From assembly GCA_030848705.1 (NCBI GenBank), contig CM061245.1, positions 64,382,006 through 64,446,005 on the forward strand: 64,000 nucleotides of DNA, read 5' to 3'. Of the stretch, positions 22,199 through 34,128 are shown one piece after another; positions within the stretch are counted from its first letter, which is position 1; each line of letters begins with the position of its first letter. The notes beneath the pieces are model-generated. The model was not told the origin of the DNA and ran no database searches. It saw nothing but the letters and a program-made list of their open reading frames with translations. The stretch comes from Heracleum sosnowskyi (lineage: Eukaryota; Streptophyta; Magnoliopsida; Apiales; Apiaceae). Made by a program: the position numbers and the translations under genes.

Positions 22199-23000
22199 TA
22201 CGAAACGGGAAGTACCTAGTGTACAGAATATCCCCGTGGTTAACGAATTCGAGGATGTATTTCCAAGAAGATCTTCCGGGGTTACCACCCCGATAGAGAA
22301 ATAAAGTCTGCTATAGAATTAGCTCCAAGAACGGTGCCAGTTTTGAAGGCCCCGTACCGACTAGCTCCAGTCAAGATGAAGAAATTAGTCGCTCAATTGT
22401 AGGAATTGTTAGGGAAGGAATGATAAGACCAAGTGTGTCACTGTGGGATGCACCAGTGTTATGTGGTGAAGAAAAAGGACGGCAGCATGAGGCTGTGCAT
22501 AAATTATCGAAAGCTGAATAGGCTAACTGTTAAGAATGAATACCCCTTCCAAGGATCGGTGATTGGATCGATCGGCTGCATGATGTAGTTAAATTATCGA
22601 AGATTGATTGAGAACTGGATACCACCAGTTGAATATTAAACCTGAGGACGTACCCAAGACTGCGTTTCACACTAGGTATGGACACTAAGAGTTTTTAGTA
22701 ATGTCGTTCGGGCTAACGAATGCCCCTGCAACTTTCATGGACTTGATGAATCGAGTTTTCAAGAAATATTTGGATAAGTGTTAGTGACATCGGCAATATT
22801 GTGGTTTACCTCAAAGACCGAGGGAGAACATGCAAAACATTTGAGGATAGTGTTAGAGACACTAAGAAGGGAAAAGTTATATGCCAAGTTCTCAAAGTGC
22901 GAGTTTTGGCTAAAGGAAGTGCAATTTTAGGACATGTGGTCAACAATGAAGGAGTGCTGGTTGACCCTGCTAAGATAAAAGTTGCTTCGAACGGGTAAAG
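22199..23000 (+). pseudogene. pol: reverse transcriptase remnant of TkA-3
   Basis: The sequence is recognisable only by piecing together frames. Present are the IPVVNEFEDVFP lead-in (about 22228), a MRLCI-like stretch near 22490, an RTRYGH-like stretch near 22670, NAPATFMDLM near 22730, and LGHVVNNEGVLVDPAKI at 22930-22980. Frameshifts and stops separate each piece, and the YxDD box cannot be found intact. It matches the same region of TkF-1 and, in reverse, TkA-2 (28678-29060). It cannot encode an enzyme. Confidence 0.75.
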
Positions 23001-23169
23001 ACCAACCACACCAACCGAGGTGAGAAATTTTGTGGGTTTAGCCGGATATTACCGGAGATGTGTACAAGATTTCGCTGAAAAAGCAGCCCCACTGACCCGA
23101 CTACTCGAAAGACTGAAAAGTTGAATGGATCGAGAAATGTGAGAAAAGTTTCTAGGAATTAAAGAAGAG

Positions 23170-23400
23170 ACTAGTCACCGCCCTGTGCTGGTACTGCCAG
23201 ACGGGAAGGGAGATTTTGTGGTCTATAGCGACGCATCACATAAAGGATTAGGGTGTGTGCTTATGCAGCACGGAAAGGTAATTGCGTATGCATCCAGACA
23301 ATTAAAGGAATATGAATTTAGATACCCTACACATGACTTAGAATTGGCAGCGATAGTTTTTGCTTTAAAGTTTTGGAGGCACTAATGGTATGGAAAGAAG
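23170..23400 (+). pseudogene. pol: RNase H remnant of TkA-3
   Basis: A short frame keeps YSDASHKGLGCVL with the first RNase H aspartate, IAYASRQLKEYE and HDLELAAIVFALK with a catalytic-type glutamate. It ends in a TAA soon after FWRH, where relatives continue. RNase H would remove the RNA strand during reverse transcription. This is the best preserved coding piece of the TkA family; the same part of TkA-4 lies at about 63890-64000. Confidence 0.8.
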
Positions 23401-23899
23401 TGCGAGACTTATACAAATCATAAGATCATTAGATACACTTTCCCAAAAAGAACTTACCATAAGAATTGAAAAGATAGCTAAAGCTAATCAGGGATTATGA
23501 CGGTGGGATTCTTTACCACCTAGGGAAGGCCAATGTAGTGGCCGATGCCCTCAGTCTGAGAGACTTAAGATGATAACATCGTCGGATAAAGTTAATCCAA
23601 GGATTTGAGAAAATGGAAATTGAGGTTGAAATAACCGGAAATGGTACTGAGAGACTATTTGAGATTGCAATGCAACCGGAATTGCTACAGAAGATCAGGT
23701 TATGTCAAGAGCAAATTACGAGTAAAGGTATAAAGTCAATGTTGGAAAAAAAACATTAAAGACGGAGAAAGAATGATAAAGGAATCATAAGGTATATATA
23801 TTTTTTTTTACCAAGTTGGGATTCCAAATGTTCAAGAAATGAAAGGATGCTAATTTTTCAGAAGGACTAATAAGAGGATCTGAAAGAATGAAGTTGAAG

Positions 23900-24700
23900 T
23901 TAAGAGTACACCAATGATTATTTAAAAGTCCTGATTGAGCCTGAATAAATTAAGGAATAAAGATCTGTCCTAGAGATACAACTACACCGAGAGTACAAAA
24001 AGGTAAAGAAAGTTAAGGAAATGTTATAGGTGGTCGGATAAATAAAAGGATTTATCGATTGGTAAACAAATTTTGGATATGTCAGAAAATGAAGGCAGAA
24101 CAAAGACCTAGTTGACTATCACAACCTATGGAGATTCCTGATTAGGAATGTAAGTTACTATAATGGATTTTGTGATAGGATCAACAAGAATCAAGTCGGA
24201 CTATGACGTCAATTGAGTTATAATTGATGGATTAAATGAGTCTACTCATATGTTTTTTTTCGAGAGATCTTCAATCGAAGAGTTATGAAGGAGATAGTTG
24301 GGTAACGTGGAGTACCAGTCACCATCGTGTCAGATAAGAACTAATGATTGAACTCCCGATTCGGGAAGAGTTTTCCAAACATGTTTGGCAACGAGTTTGA
24401 GTGCGAGCACTACGTAGGATCCGCAGACCGACGGGCCGACCGAAAGAAACATTTCAGAGAACCGAAGTTACGATAAGCGTTGTACCGCCGATTGCAAGAA
24501 TAATCGGATGTTGATAGAAAGTGTGTGTATAAAAGTACAACCAGAATTGGCTTATATAGAGCGCCCGGTAGATAACGCAGACCGGAATGAGTAAGACTGG
24601 TAATGAAACCAGAGGGTTGAAGAGTCAACCTGGAAACTGAAGATTTCTATATTAGAAAAGTAACCTCGGCTATTTTCTTAGATTCCAGGACGAAATCCTT
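23900..24700 (+). pseudogene. pol: integrase and chromodomain remnant of TkA-3
   Basis: Heavily mutated DNA aligns with TkF-1 integrase: a zinc-region phrase near 24060-24110, an ATGGATTTTGTGAT piece (first Asp region) near 24160, and CTCCCGATTCGGG near 24352. A chromodomain tail encodes VEESTWKL near 24620. Stops at 24214-24216 (TGA), 24592-24594 (TAA) and 24661-24663 (TAA) are also present in TkA-4, so they were inherited from a common source. Confidence 0.75.
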
Positions 24701-24715
24701 TTAAGAAGGGGAGAC
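24701..24715 (+). other. polypurine tract of TkA-3
   Basis: TTAAGAAGGGGAGAC precedes the LTR start. TkA-4 has the same tract on the minus strand (62580-62594). Confidence 0.8.
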
Positions 24716-27700
24716 GGTAATAACCCAAATTTTGGACTTAGTTAAATTTTTTTGATGAATAGTGAATTTGCTGATGCAAAATATTTTTAGACCACACTAT
24801 GTGGGATACATGAAATGAATGTTTCCAAGTTATATTAGTAATGTATACGGAGAATAAGTGAATGTAAACGCGATCAGAATCGGGAGATTCCAACTTTAAA
24901 TTTTGAGCACTATTCATCGGACAATTAAGGATGTATTGATTTGATCGTTTTGAGAAAGTATGTAGAATGAGAAATCCATGATCATATCTTAAGCCAAGGT
25001 GAGGAATCTAGTATCATATATTAAGCCAAGGTAATGGAAAGATCAAAGAAGTATCCCTAGCATTGGTACAGAGAAACGTTTTTAAAATCACTTGAACCTA
25101 TCGCGAAATAGAAGCGTAACAAATTATGGATTAAACCCTAACCGAAGGGGAAGTATCATATAAGATCATCAAGTGCAACATATAAGAGGATTGACGACAC
25201 AAATTATGACATAAGCATGATGCAGGAGGATGACATAGGTGTGACAAAGTGATGACAAGGTGATGAATCACCACCTTGTCACCACTTTCACCACAAACCA
25301 CAAGCTAAATGACATGTGTCTTGGATGACAAAATCAATTATAAACCACACAAATTGGATGCATCCATTTAGCATCATTTTGAAAAAAGAAAAGAAAGAAA
25401 AGAAAAATCAAGCAAATATCCTCCCCATCTTCATCAAACATTCGGCCAACACCATGCTTTCAAATCCTTAAATAATTTACTACCACTTCCACTTCTCCAA
25501 AAATTGCAAGGATGGATTCTAAAGCTTCCATATTTCCAAATTAAGGTAACCTCTCAATCCTAGCTTCATCCATGGATGGTATCATGTTCAAATCTTGATT
25601 ACAAGATGAGCATGAATAGTGTTTTGGAATAGTAACTTATGATTTTCTCGATTGTTCTTGAAGATTAAGGCTTGTTAAGGTTGTTTAAGGATCAAGCAAG
25701 GATATATAAGCTCTTGATAGTCCTTACCAAGCATCAAGGAAGGTATAAACATCTCAAACCTTTAGTTATAATTCGATTTTTATGATTAGTTTGATGATAG
25801 TTTGAGATAGTTTGGATTAAAGGTTGAATCCTTGGTTATAATGATTGTTTAGTGATTAAATTGATGGTTGAACTAGTAAATGTTTGAATGGACTTGTTGG
25901 TTAAAGATCATGGGTTAGTTTAGATGATGAATGAGAAGTATTGATGATTGGTTGATGTTATTAGATTGATTTGAGTGTTTTAAACACGGGATTCACGTTT
26001 AAGCGTCGTTACCATGACGGATTTTCCTTAGAAAGATTTGTCAGAGACCACGGCTACCTTGTAGACTTAACAATGAGGTTTTCTGACCATGATCATGTAG
26101 GCTCTGTTTTGTAGTTTATTTTGGCGAAAGAATCGTATCGTTTCGATTTACGGTTTAGGAGAAACATCCGTTTTAGTGAAAGCAGTTTTGGATAATTAAG
26201 TAGTTCACTATATGAACTTTGAGCTTGTGATCAAACCCCTTAAAAATGGAATTGGGTCATGATATTAAAATGGATACTAGCATGGACAGTTAGGAAGGGA
26301 ACCGAGAAGGTTTCGTGTTAAAAAGAAAACTTTTGACTTAAGAGTTTACGGAATGTCATGAGGTTATAAGTGACCAAGAGCAAGACATTTGATGTTCGTT
26401 AATAGAACGTTAGTGCTTAAGTTAAATGCACTTTAAATGATTAAGCCAGGGGACTGATCGAGTATTTCCTTGTTTATAGATTTTCCGGCAAGTTCTCGAA
26501 CCCATAACAACCAAGGACCCGAGGCAAGTTTTCTCATCCCATGCTGTTTTCCATTACTTATACTGATGATGCATATGCATATGATAGATGCATGCTTTCA
26601 AACCTTACATCGTATATAGATGTGATGGTATTAAAAATGTTGAGATGTAATATATGCATATGATAGATGCATGCTTTCAAACCTTACATCGTATATAAAT
26701 GTGATGGTATTAAAAATGTTGAGATGTAATATATGCACATGATAGATGCATGTTTTCAAACCCTACATCATATAAGTGATGCTTTTGTGATTAATGATGT
26801 GAAAAGAGTTATAACTGATTATGCTATGGTAAAAAGCTTTGTGATATATAAGGGTTTATATGCTATGTAAATATTAGATATAAACCGAGGTGTTATAGAG
26901 GCTCTAAGGGTAGAGCGCTCGTACGTGGATTTTAAAACTTAGACCGGGAGTCAAATTAGTATTTTGTCCTGATTATACTGTGAGAAGCTGGAGGGTTCCA
27001 GGGACAGTTATATTTTAAAATGTTGATTAAATATTCCAATATATATATTATTGGATATTTAATGTGAGATATTTAAATAATATTATTATAAATATTATTT
27101 GAATATTTATTTAATTAAGTGAATATTAATTTGAATATTCACTTAAGTGGAATCTTATTGAATAATAATTCAACATTTATTATTTGAATAATTATTTAAT
27201 TAAGTGAATATTATTTTGAATATTCACTTAAGTGGATTTATATTGAATAATAATTCAATATTTATTATTTGAATATTTATTAAATATTCCAAAAATGATT
27301 TAAAAATCATAGAACCTTATTTAAATATTACGTAAGGTTCCAATAGTTACTTAAAATATTTTCTGATCTCAAAAAGATTTATTTGATTATAGTAGGGGTT
27401 CCCAACTATTTTTATTGAATTATCTCAAAGGTTGATTAAGGTTTTGGACTTATCAAAAGTTGGGAATCCATTCCAGGAAGTGAACATATGATTTCACTTG
27501 CCCCTTTCATTAAAAGTGATATAGTTTGGGTTTCTGAATTATCAGAGCTAAAGATATTTTACAAAACTCCCAGGTCGTGATTTCGAAATGTTTTACTCGA
27601 GGATCGAGGTCAGTTGACAACGGTCAACCCACATTGTGACTTACTTCCGATATAATCAGGAAGTAAGGGTATTTTTACAAAACCTATCAACAAGCTTATG

Positions 27701-28677
27701 CTTGGGGGAAACGACATTTTCGCGTAAGTGGCCGAGTAACGCATGGTCCCGCAAATAAAAACTATTTTGCTAATCTTGATGTCGCCAGGTGGAAATATAA
27801 TAAGAGGCTGGGTGACGCCAGTCCAGTGGAATCCGTTGGCAGGGAGCGGGTCCACTTGTGTGGCTTTGATGTCGCCATGTGGTTACTAAGATGTAAGAGG
27901 CCGAGTGACGCCGGTCCAACCTAAAAGCCCATATGCGGCTAGGGTAATGACCTTCGGGATTATCCATCTACTAGTAGAGAATCTATGGTATGACGACTGA
28001 TCATCGTATACCAGTGCGTAGCCCTGTACAACTCCCCATGTTTTTCCAAGGATTGGAATTTCAGAAATGTATTGGTAACTTTGGTTAAAAAAAACCGGTT
28101 ACGGATACTTGTTAATGATATTTTAACAAAGTACTATACCTCATACAGTAGTTGTACTGTATGGCCTGTTTTGACGAAAAGAATATTTAAACATATCGTT
28201 CTGTATATGAACGGAGTTTCAAAGGTTTTCAATTATAATATCAGCTTACATATATGATTATGATGCTATATCTTATTGTCGAGCTATAGTGCTCATTCTT
28301 GCTTCTTCTATATACCACAACACAATAGAGTCGAAAAGGCGTTCATTACTGATAGTTTACAGTATTTTGAACAGTATGAGATATCTAAATAGATATGTGT
28401 GTATATATGTTGAGAAGGTATTTAAGATATACAGTATGTTGAACTGTATAGTATTTTGAATCAATGGATAGGCTTTAAGCCTTGATTCCAATGGTTAATA
28501 TCTATTTTTTTTAAAAAGATATGTTTTAAGACTTGGTTATTATATTGATACCAAGGATTTCTAAATGATTCGCGAAGAGTATTTGAGTATGATTATAAGT
28601 CATACGGTATTTTGAACGGTATACTATTTTGGGGTCAAATCCTAGTAGTTTTTAAACATGGATCCTATATGGATTAT
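24716..28677 (+). repeat. 3' LTR of TkA-3 (3'-truncated)
   Basis: It starts GGTAATAACCC, where other copies have TGTAATAACCC, so the first base is mutated. It runs to GGATTAT at 28677, at which point the 5' LTR copy would continue for roughly 500 more bases. Sequence of opposite orientation (TkA-2) follows. Confidence 0.85.
26575..26790 (+). repeat. 79-bp tandem array in the TkA-3 3' LTR
   Basis: ATGCATATGATAGATGCATG units begin at 26575, 26654 and 26733, giving an exact 79-base period. They contain the CATCGTATAT and GATGTGATGGTATT phrases also found in TkA-1. Confidence 0.85.
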
Positions 28678-29713
28678 CCAAATACTTCTTGAAAACTCAA
28701 TTCATCAAGTCCATAAAAGCTACAAGGGCATTCGTTAGCCCATCGACATCACTAAAAACTCGTAGTGTCCATACCTGGTGCGGAACGCAGTCTTGGGTAC
28801 GTCCTCAGGTTTAATATTCAACTGGTGGTATACAGTTCTCAAGTCAATCTTTGAGGATTTAACTACACCATGCAGCCGATCGAACAAATCACCGATCCTT
28901 GGCAGGGGTATTCATTCTTAATAGTTAGCCTATTTAGCTCTCGATAGTCTATGCACAGCCTCATGCTGCCGTCCTTTTTCTTCACCAATTACACTGGTGC
29001 ATCCCACGGTGACACACTTGGTCTTATCATTCCTTTATCTAACAATTCCTACCATTGAGCGGCTAATTCCTTCATATCTTTGATTTCTGAGTTGAGCCAT
29101 AATGGCCTATCGTACGAAACGTACTCGCGATGCAATTTAGCACGTTCGTCTCACGATAACGTTTGGGTGCTACATGTACGAAAAAGTCTTCTTCTTAGGT
29201 AACAAAATACCATCGACGGAAAAGACACCAACTCTGGTGGAATCATTGTTCTCAAGGTTTGGACTCCATACACAAGATAATGCCTTAACTAGTCCACGTA
29301 ATTTAGTAATCCGGATCGCGTAAAGGACTGTAAACGTCTTGATCTTCACATGTGCTGCCTTCTCGTGGGCAAACTACGATGAACTACAAACACTTAGGTT
29401 CTTACTAAGTCAAGTTATCCATTGGTATTGGCCATTCCGACCTTACCCCAATTGCAACTGAGACTCTGCTCCATATCTTATCTTAATGTCCTTGATAATC
29501 CGTGTACAATTCTAGACGTTCGTCTCATCATTATGATGGTCTTCAACGATCCTATTGATCCTCCAATAAGTCTTTTACTAAACTCTTTAACCTTGACATC
29601 CTCAATGGCACTACCTCCGGTAGTCCACTTAACGAACTCTATATGAGTCCTCACGTTATTCGCTTACTTAGATATAACTCCTAACACTCTCATATCCAAG
29701 TTTATAACTTATT
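28678..29713 (-). pseudogene. pol: internal remnant of TkA-2 (reverse transcriptase piece joined to leader)
   Basis: Read on the minus strand, 29713 to about 29060 matches the start of the TkA-3 internal region, then jumps to its reverse transcriptase part (TkA-3 about 22385-22755), so roughly 1.85 kb is missing relative to TkA-3. Plus-strand phrases such as CAGCCTCATGCTGCC are the complement of the MRLCI-type motif. There is no usable frame. This is a dead fragment. Confidence 0.7.
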
Positions 29714-29725
29714 GCTCTGATACCA
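29714..29725 (-). other. primer-binding site of TkA-2 (initiator tRNA-Met)
   Basis: On the minus strand it reads TGGTATCAGAGC, four bases from the LTR end. Confidence 0.88.
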
Positions 29726-30969
29726 TTTCTGTAACACCCCCAGATCCGGGGTCATGAATCTGGGTTGTCACGCTCCATCAATCATACAATACCTGTATCA
29801 CATACCATATTCTAATAATACAACTCCAAAGACCCCAATCACTTACGCACACACACACAAGTTATAGCCTTGGAAATGAGCAACAATAAGTAACACTTGT
29901 TATTACAAACCAAATGTACTATCCAGGATCACATCTATTATTCACAACCTCTACCTGAAGTTAAAATAATAGACCTCACAATTTTATACAAGGTTCCATA
30001 AGGAAAACCTACTCGAAAACAATTCTCACTAATTCAATCTGCAACTGTTCTGCTAACTCCGACAGTATCCATCCTGCTGAACTAACTCAATGGTGGTCTC
30101 TCCATTCCCTTGCTCTCGTAATACGGGGTGAATCGACAATGTTTTCTTCATGCTGAAAGTTTTAATAAAGCAAGAATGAGCTAATAGCACTCATCAAGAA
30201 ATCTATCCCAGTTTAAATCTTTAAACCTTTAAGGTAGATAATCCATATAGGATCAAAGTTTTAACACTACTAGGGTTTGTCCCCAAAATAGTATCCCGTT
30301 CAAAATTCTGTATGACTTATACTCATACTCAAATACTTTTCGTAAATCATTTAGAAGTCCTTGGTATCGATATAATGACCAAGACTCAAAACATATCTTT
30401 TTAAAAATAGATATTAATATTGGAATCAAGGCTTAAAGCCTATCCATTGATTCAAAATACTAGACAGTTCAATATACTGTATATCTTAAATACCTTCTCA
30501 ACATATATACACGCATATCTATTTAGATATCTCATACTATTCAAAATACTATAAAATATCAGTAATGAACACCTTTTTGACTCTGTTGTGTTGTGATATA
30601 TAAAAACAAGAATGAGCACTAAAGCTCAACAATAATATATAGCAGCACAATCATATATGTAGCTGATATCATAATTGCAATATTTTAAAACTTCATTCGT
30701 ATACAGAATGATATATTTAAATCTTCTTTTCATCAAATCATTCCATACAGTTCAAATACTGTACACAGAACATCATTGTTTAATTATTGTCACATTATCG
30801 GTAACTCAGCACCTAGGCTTTCGTTACAATGTGCAGAACAATTCCAAATGGAAGAAGGGGACATTCTGGAACACCCGATACACGGTGATCAGCCGCTGTA
30901 TCGTAACATAACTTCTCTACTAGTAGAAGGACAATTTCCTATTCGGTTATCACCCTGGCCGAATTCGGG

Positions 30970-31112
30970 CCCATTGTGCTATAAGGTCACTACATCGGCA
31001 CCTGTTTCATTACCGTATAAGCCTTTGCACGCAAGGTCACTACCTCGGCGCTTGTTTCATCACCGGGTAAGCCTTGATAATTATGGTCACTACCCAGGCA
31101 CCTGTTTTATTG
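30970..31112 (-). repeat. copy-specific minisatellite in the TkA-2 LTR
   Basis: Three units of about 50 bp with AAGGTCACTACCTCGG and GTTTCATCACCGGGTAAGCC on the plus strand. They are related to the units of TkA-5 but unlike those of TkA-1 and TkA-3 at the same LTR site. Confidence 0.75.
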
Positions 31113-31116
31113 TCAT
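31112..31116. other. target-site duplication of Athila-2 (left copy)
   Basis: GTCAT here pairs with GTCGT at 41110-41114, a 4-of-5 match. Ty3/gypsy insertions make 5-bp duplications, and both sides continue in the same TkA-2 LTR. Confidence 0.65.
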
Positions 31117-32120
31117 TGTTCGCACAAAATCACGCAAGCGTACGCGGTCAACAAGTAATATATGAAAGTAGAGTTCGTTCCCACAGAGACTGCTTTGGTT
31201 ACTATAGTTATGCACTTATGCAACAATGTATGGCTATTGTTCAATGCTAAGACAAGTATCAAGTTGTGTTTTGATTAACTAAATTATCTAAACAAATTAC
31301 CAAGACTATATTAAACTAAAGATTGTTGTTGAATTACTTATGAGAATAAAACATGGGATCCTAACTTCATTAAATACTTCATCTAGAGTCTTTTGTCTTT
31401 AATCAATGCATGTGACGGTTGTGACAACTAATCAGATAACACGAAATCAGTACACGCTACCTTTCAGTATACGTATACCATACCACTCAAACATCCACAA
31501 AATAGATAGAAGTTGGGCAGACACCAATTATGCTTAGACCCTATATGTCTATAAGATTTGAAAACATAACGGTTTAATGAGCAAGTTATCCATTCAGATT
31601 ACATAGGGCAGGTAAGATGGTTAAAATTACCTACGAATCATGCATGACAAACATACATAAACATATGCTAGCATGGCAAGTTCTAAACCTCTATATCCAC
31701 TTTCGCAATCAATAGAGATTAACAAACAACTTAGATGTTTGCTACGCATCCAAGAAGAATAAGCACAACCAAACTAGGATATCAATTAGCCATCACACAC
31801 ACACATCTTTAAAACAATTAACTACTAAAATCCATAAATAAATCCGTTAGAATCCCACGACAACGATTAGTTCATAATCGAACCTTTCATCATCGTGGGT
31901 TCTGATGAAAACATGATACTAATAAGTCTAGAATACTGAATAAAAGTGCTAAGGTTTATGAAAGAACAAACGAGAATCCAAAGTATCGCCTAATTAGAAG
32001 AATACAAAGATAAATTGAAAAGTAGATCTTCGTAATCAGCCGTCTTCTTGTTCTCCTCATCGGTGGATGGATAAGTATGTATATATGACAATGTATCTCG
32101 TAAAAATCGTCCACCAATAG

Positions 32121-32128
32121 TTTATATA
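32121..32128 (-). promoter_or_regulatory. putative TATA box in the Athila-2 3' LTR
   Basis: The minus strand reads TATATAAA within GGCCTATATAAAC. The other LTR has it at 40696-40703. Confidence 0.55.
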
Positions 32129-32200
32129 GGCCATAGAGTTGACTGGCCATCTGCTGTTTCCTTTTCTGAGTAGAAGTTGCCTTTTTCCAGAATGTTTCAG

Positions 32201-32286
32201 GGGTGGGCGCGCCTGTAGGGCGCGGGCGCGCTTGAAAGGGACTTCACCTAGGGCGCGGGCGCGCTTGGAAGGGGTGGGCACGCCTG
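32201..32286. repeat. GC-rich motif cluster in the Athila-2 3' LTR
   Basis: GGGCGCGGGCGCGC occurs at 32218 and 32251 and is flanked by GTGGGCGCGCCTG and GTGGGCACGCCTG. The same motif occurs in this element's gag-protease linker (38074-38106) and 3' untranslated region (33981-34010). Confidence 0.88.
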
Positions 32287-32534
32287 ACCTTCTGTCAATT
32301 TATTCCTTTTGCTTTTTCCTTGACAATTCATGCTCTCTTCAACTCCGCAACCTCTTGGCTTCTTCAACAATGATCAAATAGCACCACATAACCCTAGAAA
32401 CTTCACCACACTGCTGACAAAGCCACCCTGCATACACTAACACAAAACACATCAAAAACACCATGTACTTGAGAACAAACGATCAATTTAAGCCGATTTA
32501 GGGTGTTCCAAGTAGATATGAAATCCACTTATCA

Positions 32535-32548
32535 CACCCCCCAAACTT
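32535..32548 (-). other. polypurine tract of Athila-2
   Basis: On the minus strand AAGTTTGGGGGGTG abuts the LTR start TGATAAGTGG. Confidence 0.85.
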
Positions 32549-34128
32549 AAACCGATGTTTGTCCTCAAGCATAAACAGACTCACTACATATATATAATAC
32601 AATGCTTGAATGCAACTAATATGAAAATGCAAATGATCCCCTAAAACTAACCATAACCAATCAACAAGCCAACATCTCAAGGAATGCAATCTTTCAAACA
32701 GAGTTCGAACAAATCCCCTTATACTAACAAACAAGCACAGAAACGTGTGTGTGTGCAATGCTCATCAATATACTCCCAAACTAAACCAAGACCATATCCT
32801 ATTCTTCACCAAAACAACCACAAGCTTATAAACAGAATGAACTCTAGACACAAGAAACCACTTAAAGACACCTCAGACCACTTTAGCTAGACAGGAATTC
32901 ATGCCTTATTTCGACACACATGCTTATTTGACCGTGCAATGGTTGAGACCCCAAAAGGCTTATACAATAATACCCATGTAGCGAGCGTTAGGTTAGTGGA
33001 TCCCAGACCGGAAAAGTCTTAGGTCACTAGGCACAAAGTCCCCTAGAACTTAATTGCTCGAGTATTAAAGAGCTCAACCTGATCAATTTTGCATAAACAC
33101 AACTAATACAACTTTTTTTTTTCAATTTCTTTTTTTTTCTTTTTTTTTTCAATTTCGGAATGAGTGTGCTTTGATTTTTCTCATCCCACCCTAGACTACT
33201 CATCTTTTCAATGAGCCGGCTACTAGCCATTTGACACCTAGCCTTATTGACAACTAGCATGAAATCCCTGTTTCCCCCCAAACTTAGACTTAAGTGCTTT
33301 TTTGAATTTCAAGAGAATAGAAGACATTCTGAATATAAGCAAGTGATTAAATTCTAACATCCAAACAAACATGGTATGATCAAATTCAAAAGCAACCAAT
33401 GAGACTTATGAAATTATTTTGTTTCTGGCATGCAAGTCAATTCATATGAACTTAATCAACCCTCTATCTATCACTACCACATTCCCATCAACATCGACTC
33501 ACCAACCAAGAAATAGCCAAGTCCTACGGGATCATAAAATATGCATGCTATGCAAATGCAACTAAATGAACTCACATAATAGATATAAACACTAATGCAA
33601 ATAGAATGCTCTATATGACAAAAACATGCAAAGATATGAATGAACTAACTACATATGCAATATGAAACCTATATGACACACACACACACACTAACCTTCC
33701 CTAATTACCACCCCCAAACTTACAATATTCAATGTCCTCATTGAAGGTAATAAAAAGGAAAGATGCAGAGAATACCTAATCATCAGCAGGACCACCCTCC
33801 TCGGGTGGTGTATCCGGTGGTGGATTAACAGAATCAACTCCAAAATCAGGCCAAGCAATACCAACTCCAGTGGCTCTAAAAGTAGTACCCAAAGGACCTA
33901 TCAACTTCACTCTGAATCCCAGATGGATCCTAGGGGGAAACAACACAAACCTTTTTTTTTCTGTGAATAGTAACCCCTGTGTGGGCGCGCTCATCCAGGC
34001 GCGGGCGCGCTCTGCTACTGTTCATGATTTTTTTTTTAAACACAGAATACTAATACTACATATTCGCGTGGGTTGCCTCCCACGAAGCGCTTGTTTTACG
34101 CCAATAGCTTGATGTGATACCTAACTCC
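32549..34128 (-). other. 3' untranslated region of Athila-2
   Basis: No coding frame is supported. It shares with Athila-1 the 23-base block (34069-34091), extra polypurine-like tracts at 33708-33722 and 33272-33285, and phrases around the ACATTGAATATTGTAAG sequence near 33720. A T-rich run lies at 33112-33150. Confidence 0.75.
33981..34010. repeat. GC-rich motif in the Athila-2 3' untranslated region
   Basis: GTGGGCGCGC (33981) and GGCGCGGGCGCGC (33998) are in the same orientation as the LTR and gag-linker copies. Confidence 0.8.

Larger units (their letters stand above)
17592..28677 (+). mobile_element. TkA-3: degenerate Tekay-like element with both LTRs (truncated)
   Basis: It consists of a partial 5' LTR (17592-19866), primer site, 4.85 kb of decayed internal region, polypurine tract and a 3' LTR (24716-28677) lacking its last several hundred bases. 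The two LTRs, compared by eye over about 1.78 kb (17592-19370 against 26902-28677), differ at about 20 positions, yet the internal region is broken by dozens of stops and frameshifts. Confidence 0.85.
28678..31116 (-). mobile_element. TkA-2: fragment of degenerate Tekay-like element, first segment
   Basis: Minus-strand element truncated at its 3' side by the junction with TkA-3. It holds about 1 kb of internal sequence, a primer site (29725-29714) and an LTR that starts, on the plus strand, TGTAACACCCCC at 29730. The LTR is cut by Athila-2 and resumes at 41110. Confidence 0.8.
29730..31116 (-). repeat. TkA-2 LTR, segment left of Athila-2
   Basis: It aligns with 7053-8430 of TkA-1 in the same orientation, including the poly-TATA stretch near 30475-30540 and the CTACTAGTAG flank near 30918. 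Athila-2 interrupts it at 31116. Confidence 0.8.
31117..32534 (-). repeat. 3' LTR of Athila-2 (1,418 bp)
   Basis: On the minus strand it runs TGATAAGTGGATTTC to GTGCGAACA. It is nearly identical to 39694-41109. It contains a TATA box (32121-32128) and a GC-rich motif cluster (32201-32286). Confidence 0.92.

Noticed and set aside
32139..32381. An 80-codon Arg/Ala-rich frame in the Athila-2 LTR (also at 40714-40956)
   Set aside because: It is produced by the GC-rich motif cluster and is present only because the two LTRs are alike.
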